Shown here: one piece after another, positions 32,388 through 37,702 of the stretch | How positions within the stretch are numbered: the stretch's first letter is position 1 | Layout: each line of letters opens with the position of its first letter | NCBI RefSeq assembly: GCF_001590795.1 | Contig: NZ_JXDL01000001.1 | Location: 5,769,981-5,807,682, forward strand | Origin: Bradyrhizobium sp. AT1 | GTDB taxonomy: Bacteria; Pseudomonadota; Alphaproteobacteria; Rhizobiales; Xanthobacteraceae | DNA: 37,702 bases | Direction: 5' to 3' | The notes under the pieces: generated by a model | The model's database searches: none | The model's input: only the letters and a program-made list of their open reading frames with translations | Told to the model about the DNA's origin: nothing | Translations under genes and position numbers: made by a program

Positions 32388-32984
32388 CTACTTGAACGGA
32401 TCCTGGATCGAAGGCGACGACTGCCGGATGCGGCGCACGCTCACCGGCGTACCGTCGGACACGAACAGCAGTTCATATCGACGGCCTTCGTTGTCGGTTG
32501 CAGAGCAGGTAACGTCGTTCACTTTCCTGGCAGCGAAGTTGCCAGTCTGGCGACATAGGCCGGTGGAGATCTGTTCAGCCGGCACCGGCAGGCCGTCGAC
32601 CTTGGGACGGTGCTTGGAGTTGAGCAGCATGCGGTCGATCGGCAGTTCGTAGGAATTGTCGTCGGCACGCTTGCCGTTCTCGCCGGAGAACGACACCACG
32701 TGACTGTCGTCGGAGGGATCGTCGACCGCGACCGCGAAATTGACCCGGCCCTTGTCGCCGTGGGCGTAGGCCACCGTCTTGCAGGCGAAGGTGCGGCCGG
32801 CGACCTTGAACGTCTTGCAATGGCCGGACATCAGCGCCAGCAGGTCGATATAGGCATTCTGCTGCGCCGGCGGATTGTTGACTGGGATCGGCTTGGAAGT
32901 TTCGGCAAAACAAGGGCTTGCCGAAGCGGCAAGGGTGGCGGCCAGAGCAAGGGCGGCGGCCAGCGGCGATCGGCAGAGGCGCAT
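32388..32984 (-). CDS. Secreted hypothetical protein
   Basis: A 198-residue periplasmic protein, with a signal peptide at 1-27 (ATLAASASPCFA-ET). The mature part has four cysteines (SGHCKTFKVAGRTFACKT, GLCRQT, VTCSAT), consistent with two disulphides, and a YELLFVSDGTPVSVRRIRQ C-terminus. No known domain was recognised. ATG at 32984 begins the signal peptide; the frame continues to 33275 but would place a hydrophilic leader before it. An ATG at 33035 is a weaker alternative. Confidence 0.8.
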   Translation of the reverse strand: MRLCRSPLAAALALAATLAASASPCFAETSKPIPVNNPPAQQNAYIDLLALMSGHCKTFKVAGRTFACKTVAYAHGDKGRVNFAVAVDDPSDDSHVVSFSGENGKRADDNSYELPIDRMLLNSKHRPKVDGLPVPAEQISTGLCRQTGNFAARKVNDVTCSATDNEGRRYELLFVSDGTPVSVRRIRQSSPSIQDPFK

Positions 32985-33180
32985 CGGGGAGCTCACGTGC
33001 CAGGGAACCACGGACAGGTTCCGCAGCATAACCATCAAACCGCAAATAGGTTGCGATCCCGTTTGTTCTGCAAGACCCGTCTGGAATACCACCGCGCCAC
33101 CCCAACGGCGATTCGCCCCAATCGCCCAAGCCGTCCGGGCGGCACTTGCCGTCAGGCCGGTGTTTTTTTCGTGGCGGAGC

Positions 33181-34497
33181 CTAGCCCATCGCCGTCCGCC
33201 AGCGCGTGTCGCGGAGCGAGGGGCGGCGGTGCAGGCGGGCGTCCAGCGTAGCGCGGGCGCGCGCCAGCTCGCCACCGCGCATGAGTGCGACGATATAGGT
33301 GTCCTCGATCAACTCGCGCTGGGCATGGCTGCCGCCGATGCGCACGACCTCGGTGAGAACAGGCGCGAGCGTTTGCGCGCATGATGCGTAATCCTCATCC
33401 GCATAGGCCGCCAGCGCGCGGAAGATCGCCGGCACCACGGGTCCGGCCGGCAGCTTGCCCTCGACGAGCCGCTGCTCGATGGTCGCAAGGCGCGCGGTGA
33501 GCGCCGCGCGGTTTTGCGTCGCGGCCGCGAACAGCGCCATATGGACGTCGGCAAAGGACAGGCTCGACTTCGGAAACAGTTTTTGCGCGGCGGTGTCGGA
33601 TTCCTGCCACAGCGATTTCGGTACGTTGTGGCCGTAGATCGACAGGCGCCAGAGCAGAGAGGCGGCATCGGTGATGACGTTGAGCGGCGGTGCCTGCGTG
33701 GCCGTGGGCTGGAGCACGTCGGCATAGATTGCGAGCGCGCGGGCCGCATCGCCCTGCTCGAGCGCGCCGAGCGCCTGGTGCCAGCGAATGTGGCCGTGCA
33801 GGATTCCGGCGCGATCATAGGTGGGAATCCACTCGTCGACGAGACGGTCGGCTGCGTCGATCGAGCCGTCCTCGAACATCGCATGCAGCACGGCATGCGC
33901 GGCGTGGGCATTGGCCCGGCGCAGGTCAAAACCGCGCTCGGTGATGGCGCGGCCGCGCGCGACATCACCATTTTCGGTCATCGCCCAGCCGGCCATGGTG
34001 AGGAACCACCAGTCCTCGCCGTAATGCTGCTTGACGCGCTCGCACAGTTCATGCCGCGCGCGGTCGTGGTCGGCCATGCCGGAGAAGGCGAACAGGCCGA
34101 ACGCGCCAAGCGGGAGCGACAGCACCATGGCATCGCGCGGCCAGCTCTCGACGTGCTTCAGCGTCGCTGCGATCGCGTCCGGCAGCCGGCCCTCGATCGC
34201 CAGCGCCAGCGTCTCGACATGCGAGCGCTCACGCTCCGTGCCGCACTTCGCCACCAACTGGCGCGCGAGTGTCGCCTTGCTCCGCGCCAGGTCGCCCTGC
34301 TGGTAGAAAGCGTGCACGCGGGCGCGGGCGATATGAGCCAGCGCGAAATCCGGGTCGGCCGCAATCGCGCGCTCGAGCGCCTCTGCCGTGCCGGTCCAGC
34401 CCGCGAGCATGAGGTCGACGCCCTCGCGATAGGCGGCTGCCGCCTCGTCCGAGGTAGTGGAGAGCGGCAGGCCGTAGCGATCCTCGTGCGGCATCAT
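33181..34497 (-). CDS. Tetratricopeptide-repeat protein
   Basis: A 438-residue cytosolic protein built of helical TPR-type repeats from about residue 20 to 430, such as ALERAIAADPDFALAHIARARVHAFY, cut here, and ARALAIYADVLQP. The N-terminus DRYGLPLSTTSDEAAAAYREGVDLMLAGW is typical of a group of alphaproteobacterial stand-alone TPR proteins of unknown role. No enzymatic domain. ATG at 34497 (ATGATG) is 13 nt after the stop of the aldo/keto reductase, so the two genes probably form an operon. Confidence 0.9.
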   Translation of the reverse strand: MMPHEDRYGLPLSTTSDEAAAAYREGVDLMLAGWTGTAEALERAIAADPDFALAHIARARVHAFYQQGDLARSKATLARQLVAKCGTERERSHVETLALAIEGRLPDAIAATLKHVESWPRDAMVLSLPLGAFGLFAFSGMADHDRARHELCERVKQHYGEDWWFLTMAGWAMTENGDVARGRAITERGFDLRRANAHAAHAVLHAMFEDGSIDAADRLVDEWIPTYDRAGILHGHIRWHQALGALEQGDAARALAIYADVLQPTATQAPPLNVITDAASLLWRLSIYGHNVPKSLWQESDTAAQKLFPKSSLSFADVHMALFAAATQNRAALTARLATIEQRLVEGKLPAGPVVPAIFRALAAYADEDYASCAQTLAPVLTEVVRIGGSHAQRELIEDTYIVALMRGGELARARATLDARLHRRPSLRDTRWRTAMG

Positions 34498-34510
34498 CGT
34501 CTTTCGAAAT

Positions 34511-35521
34511 TCACGCCGTCCGCGCGCGGCGGCCTTCGATCGGGTAGGCGGGATCGTTGTAGCCCGGCGTCGAGGGATGGCCCGGAACGACCAGACGGTC
34601 GATCAGTGCCTCGTCGTCGGCCGTGAAGCGATAGTCGAGCGCGCCGATGTAGCCGTCCCACTGCTCCTCGGTGCGCGGCCCCGCGACGATCGAGGAGACG
34701 AAGGCGGAGTTGAGCACCCAGGCGACCGCGAACTGGCCGGCTGTGATGCCGCGCCTCTCCGCGTAAGTCTTGATCTCCTGTGCGAGCTGAAGCGATTCCG
34801 GCCGCCATTCGGTCTGCATCATGCGGGTGTCGTTGCGTCCCGCCCGCGTCTCCTTGTCGGGGGCGGCGTCCGGCCTGTACTTGCCCGTGAGCACGCCGCG
34901 CGCCAGCGGGCTGTAGGGCACGATGCCGAGGCCGTAATAGGAGCAGGCCGGAAAATGCTCGACCTCGGGCATGCGGTTCATCGCGTTGTAATAGGGCTGG
35001 CTCACCGCGGGACGGTCGATGCCGAGGCGGTCGCAGATGTTGCAGATCTCGGCGACGCGCCAGGCGCGGTAGTTGGAGACGCCGAAATAGCGCACCTTGC
35101 CGGCGCGGATCAGATCGCCCATCGCGCGCACCGTTTCCTCCAGCGGCGTCGCATGGTCTTCCTTGTGCAGATAGTAGATGTCGATGTGGTCGGTGCCGAG
35201 CCGCTTGAGGCTCTCGTCGGCGGCCTGCAATACCCAGCGTCGCGACAGCCCGCCGCGATTGGGATCGTTGCCCATCGGATTGGCGAGTTTCGTCGCGAGC
35301 ACCCAGGCGTGGCGATTGCTCGCGATGGCGCGGCCGACGACCTCCTCGGATCCGCCCTTCGAATAAGCGTCCGCCGTGTCGATGAAATTGATCCCCGCGC
35401 CGTGCGCCCTGTCGATGATCCGTCTTGACGTAGCTTCATCCGTGGGCCCGCCGAACATCATGGTGCCGAGACAGATCGGCGACACTTTGAGGCCGGAGCG
35501 GCCGAGCTGACGGTATTGCAT
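34511..35521 (-). CDS. Aldo/keto reductase
   Basis: A 336-residue NADPH-dependent reductase with a TIM barrel. The catalytic tetrad is visible: Asp in NFIDTADAY, Tyr four residues later (DAYSKGGSEE), Lys in LATKLANP, and His in DIYYLHKED. The N-terminus MQYRQLGRSGLKVSPICLGTM matches the AKR family well. ATG at 35521 has a GAGGAAA site. Natural substrates cannot be inferred. It is followed 13 nt later by the TPR gene. Confidence 0.95.
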   Translation of the reverse strand: MQYRQLGRSGLKVSPICLGTMMFGGPTDEATSRRIIDRAHGAGINFIDTADAYSKGGSEEVVGRAIASNRHAWVLATKLANPMGNDPNRGGLSRRWVLQAADESLKRLGTDHIDIYYLHKEDHATPLEETVRAMGDLIRAGKVRYFGVSNYRAWRVAEICNICDRLGIDRPAVSQPYYNAMNRMPEVEHFPACSYYGLGIVPYSPLARGVLTGKYRPDAAPDKETRAGRNDTRMMQTEWRPESLQLAQEIKTYAERRGITAGQFAVAWVLNSAFVSSIVAGPRTEEQWDGYIGALDYRFTADDEALIDRLVVPGHPSTPGYNDPAYPIEGRRARTA

Positions 35522-35570
35522 GGGCGATTTCCTCGATCGTTCGATGGAGGGCAGCATAGCCAGCAACGCC

Positions 35571-35657
35571 CGTCATTGCGAGCGCAGCGAAGCAATCCAG
35601 AGCTGCGTCCGCGGAGAGAGCCGGATTGCTTCGTCGCAAGAGCTCCTCGCAATGACG
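35571..35657. repeat. Palindromic repeat with two nested stems
   Basis: Outer arms CGTCATTGCGAG (35571-35582) and CTCGCAATGACG (35646-35657) are perfect complements. Inner arms GAAGCAATCC (35589-35598) and GGATTGCTTC (35623-35632) are also perfect. This matches a very abundant intergenic repeat I recall from Bradyrhizobium genomes. It lies between the aldo/keto reductase start and the thioesterase stop. Confidence 0.85.
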
Positions 35658-35698
35658 GAGCATATGGCGGGAAGCGGTGGCGTAGTCGCCGAGCAGGG

Positions 35699-36124
35699 CT
35701 ACCCCGGCCCCTTCAATATCTTGAACACGCCGTTCGCCATCACGATGCAGCGGTCGTCGACCGTCACCTCCGTGCTCATGAAGATCAGGCTGCGGGTCGA
35801 GCGCACCACGCGCGGGCGGGAGATCAGGATGTCGCCGATCTGGCCGGCTTCGACGAAATGGGTATCGAGCTGCACGGTCGCCATGAACTCCTTGCCGGAG
35901 ACGTAGCGGGCGGTCATGCCGCAGGTGCGGTCGGCGAAGGTCATCATGACGCCGCCCTGGACCATGCCGCGGCGGTTGTGGTGCTTGTCCTCGGTCGCGA
36001 GCGCGAACTCGTAATGGCCGTCGATCTTGCGCTCCCACAGGGGGCCGACCAGGTGCATGAAGCCGGTGGTCTCGAGGATGCTCCAGCCCTCCGATTTGAG
36101 CCTTGCGGCAGCCTTGCTGGTCAT
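35699..36124 (-). CDS. PaaI-type hotdog thioesterase
   Basis: A 141-residue acyl-CoA thioesterase of the hotdog fold. The motif HNRRGMVQGGVMMTFADRTCG near 48-68 (partly quoted, with H-N-x-x-G-x-x-x-GG) carries the catalytic region. A strand VQLDTHFVEAGQIGDIL and a C-terminal ANGVFKILK complete the fold. The likely role is hydrolysis of aromatic or medium-chain acyl-CoA, as for PaaI, but the substrate is not predictable. ATG at 36124; divergent from the Nudix gene. Confidence 0.92.
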   Translation of the reverse strand: MTSKAAARLKSEGWSILETTGFMHLVGPLWERKIDGHYEFALATEDKHHNRRGMVQGGVMMTFADRTCGMTARYVSGKEFMATVQLDTHFVEAGQIGDILISRPRVVRSTRSLIFMSTEVTVDDRCIVMANGVFKILKGPG

Positions 36125-36189
36125 GTCGTCCGTTCCTGTGCGGGCCTTGCGATGTCGTTTCATCAGGGCCGGACGTGGTGTAGTCAAGC

Positions 36190-36816
36190 ATGATGAGACC
36201 GTTCGACGATGCCACACGGCGGAATATCGCCGCTGCCTGCGCCGCCTTCGCGCGTCTGCCGGAGGAAGAAGCGCCCTCGGCCTTGAAGCGTGCGGCGGTG
36301 GCGGTTGCGCTGACCGCGAGCGAGGGCGACGACACCGCATTCCTGCTCACGCTGCGCGCATCGCATCTGCGTGCCCATCGCGGCCAATGGGCGTTGCCGG
36401 GCGGCCGCTGCGATGCCGGCGAGACGCCGGTCGAAGCGGCGCTGCGCGAGCTCGACGAGGAGCTCGGCCTTCGCCTCGGAGAGGCCGATGTGCTCGGCAC
36501 GCTCGACGACTACCCGACGCGGTCGGGCTATCTGATCACGCCGGTCGTGGTCTGGGCTTCGGGCGGCGCCGCGATCCGGCCGAATCCGGACGAGGTCGCC
36601 TCCGTCCATCGCATCGCGCTCGACACGATCGAGCGTGATGACGCCTTCGATTTCGTCGCGATCCCCGAAAGCGCGCGCCGCGTGATTCGCTTCCATCACC
36701 GGGAAAGCCTGATCCACGCCCCGACCGCGGCGCTGATCTATCAGTTCCGCGAGGTGCTGGCGGGAAGGCAGACCCGCGTGACCGAGCTGGAACAGCCGGT
36801 TTTCGCCTGGAAGTGA
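36190..36816 (+). CDS. Nudix hydrolase, probable CoA pyrophosphatase
   Basis: A 208-residue Nudix protein. The Nudix box GGRCDAGETPVEAALRELDEE (split over 95-103 and following, with E-E-L-G-L) keeps the REUXEEXGU glutamates. Upstream LLTLRASHLRAHRGQWALPGG matches the CoA-pyrophosphatase subgroup (UPF0035 type) including the LR(S/A)xxLxxHxGQxxxPGG block. It cleaves CoA or CoA esters to phosphopantetheine and adenosine 3',5'-bisphosphate. ATG at 36190 (ATGATG). Confidence 0.9.
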   Translation: MMRPFDDATRRNIAAACAAFARLPEEEAPSALKRAAVAVALTASEGDDTAFLLTLRASHLRAHRGQWALPGGRCDAGETPVEAALRELDEELGLRLGEADVLGTLDDYPTRSGYLITPVVVWASGGAAIRPNPDEVASVHRIALDTIERDDAFDFVAIPESARRVIRFHHRESLIHAPTAALIYQFREVLAGRQTRVTELEQPVFAWK

Positions 36817-36869
36817 TGGTAAACGGCGCGTTAACGTGACGGTTACCGGATGCCTGCTAGGACTTTCGC

Positions 36870-37702
36870 ATGCATCATTCGATTCGACATGGCCTGACGC
36901 TGGTTCCACTCGCGCTTCTCCTGCTCGCGCCGGCCGCGCGCGGAGGCGAGGCCGATGCGCTGCCGCCCGCCGTCCGCAACGCCAACGCTCAATTGCTGTC
37001 GCAGTTCTTTGCGCAAGGCGGCGCCTCGCCCGCCGTACTCGAATATCGCCGCAAGCTCGCCGAATATCAGGCGGCACGTGCCGCATTCGACGCCGAGGCC
37101 GGCGCCTATTGGAGCCAGATCTCCGAGAAGCGCAAAGGCCGCAACGCCAAACGGCGCAGCGGACAGCAGATCACGCTCGACGATTACGTGCTGGAGCATC
37201 CCCCGCTCTATAACGGGCCGAAGAAGCCGGTGAATCCGGAGCCGGAGGAAACGCCGGACCGGCCTGCCAAGAAGCCGATTCCCGTCGTCGCCGATTTCCT
37301 GCGTGCGGCGCAGGAGCTGTATCAGTTCACGCCGCAGCGCGCGTCGAGCGAGGTCGAGTTCAAACGCGCTTATGCGCGCTACGCGCTCGCGTCCGGGCTG
37401 ACGCGCGAGCAGGCGGTGCGGGTCTATTCGTTCGAGACCGGCGGCACCGGCAGTTACGACGTTCAAGCCGGCATCGAGCATGGCGGCAAGCGCGCGATCT
37501 CGACCGCGATGGGCTACAACCAGCTCCTGACCACCAACAGCGTCGAGCTGCTGGCCGAGCAGGGCCACGAGCTCATTCGCGCGCTCTCAGAGAAGGTGGC
37601 ACGCACCTCGGGGCCGGCGCGCCAGGGGTTGGAGCACAAGCTCGGCGTGCTGAAGAAGATGGTGTCGCACGCCAAGGCGGTGCCTGACACCTGGTCGGAG
37701 CA
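36870..37702 (+). CDS. Secreted transglycosylase-like protein, truncated by window
   Basis: The first 277 residues are visible; the frame runs off the right edge. A signal peptide (about 1-24, LALLLLAPAARGGEA) is followed by a helical, charged region with a Pro/Glu-rich linker near 115-140. The segment VYSFETGGTGSYDVQAG, then ISTAMGYNQLLTTNS, resembles lytic transglycosylase SLT domains, with Glu of FETGG as the possible catalytic acid and MGYNQLL in place of the usual GLMQI/V. Likely periplasmic with a role in peptidoglycan. The reverse-strand open frame over the same bases (37568-36843) is a shadow. Family assignment is tentative. Confidence 0.72.
   Translation, partial: MHHSIRHGLTLVPLALLLLAPAARGGEADALPPAVRNANAQLLSQFFAQGGASPAVLEYRRKLAEYQAARAAFDAEAGAYWSQISEKRKGRNAKRRSGQQITLDDYVLEHPPLYNGPKKPVNPEPEETPDRPAKKPIPVVADFLRAAQELYQFTPQRASSEVEFKRAYARYALASGLTREQAVRVYSFETGGTGSYDVQAGIEHGGKRAISTAMGYNQLLTTNSVELLAEQGHELIRALSEKVARTSGPARQGLEHKLGVLKKMVSHAKAVPDTWSE

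Noticed and set aside
36843..37568. A 241-codon minus-strand frame near the right end
   Set aside because: It mirrors the + strand gene at 36870, which has a signal peptide, sensible codon use and a transglycosylase-like motif; the minus frame has the Arg/Gly/His-rich look of a shadow.

Overview
The window looks like a chromosomal segment of Bradyrhizobium or a close relative (Alphaproteobacteria, Hyphomicrobiales). It has high G+C. The housekeeping block hisD–UPF0262–low-molecular-weight phosphatase–maf–yacG–tRNA-Phe is typical of that group. Three kinds of intergenic palindromic repeat (4820-4868, 26617-26748, 35571-35657) resemble ones I associate with Bradyrhizobium genomes. No insertion sequence, phage or CRISPR was recognised.

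Layout. 1-2340: a TetR regulator divergent from an SDR dehydrogenase and a small Rossmann epimerase-like protein, with a perfect 13-nt palindrome between them. 2423-6750: DUF2948, hisD, UPF0262, phosphatase, maf, yacG and tRNA-Phe. 6823-9261: a DUF4274 protein and a repeat protein of FVVxW type. 9359-16502: the most interesting block. It holds an FAD oxidoreductase, a DUF1365 protein and a CFA-type methyltransferase in one tight operon, DUF1295 and DUF2177 membrane proteins, a second ECF sigma factor with a 100-residue partner, and an RpoE-ChrR pair. 16653-22540: a secreted ankyrin-type protein flanked by a 51-nt duplication, a LuxR regulator and small secreted or unknown proteins. 22763-25797: heme-barrel protein, RibD-like reductase, FAD amine oxidase, a bidirectional terminator and a His/Gly/Tyr-rich secreted protein. 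25961-32241: isochorismatase-like hydrolase, fatty acyl-CoA synthetase, oleate hydratase and a hybrid sensor kinase. 32388-37702: a secreted protein, TPR protein, aldo/keto reductase, PaaI-type thioesterase, Nudix CoA pyrophosphatase and a truncated secreted transglycosylase-like protein.

How the genes work together. ChrR keeps, at identical residue numbers, the eight metal ligands I recall for Rhodobacter sphaeroides ChrR, the singlet-oxygen-responsive anti-sigma factor. The same bipartite motif, GTGATCC-N16-CGTT, occurs upstream of rpoE-chrR, of the second ECF sigma gene, of the FAD/DUF1365/CFA operon and of the DUF2177 gene. I did not find it elsewhere in the window by eye. This predicts a local RpoE regulon in which photo-oxidative stress switches on a membrane-lipid modification operon (possibly furan or branched fatty acid synthesis) and a second sigma factor that would extend the response as a cascade. 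The rest of the window is mainly ordinary metabolic and accessory gene content.
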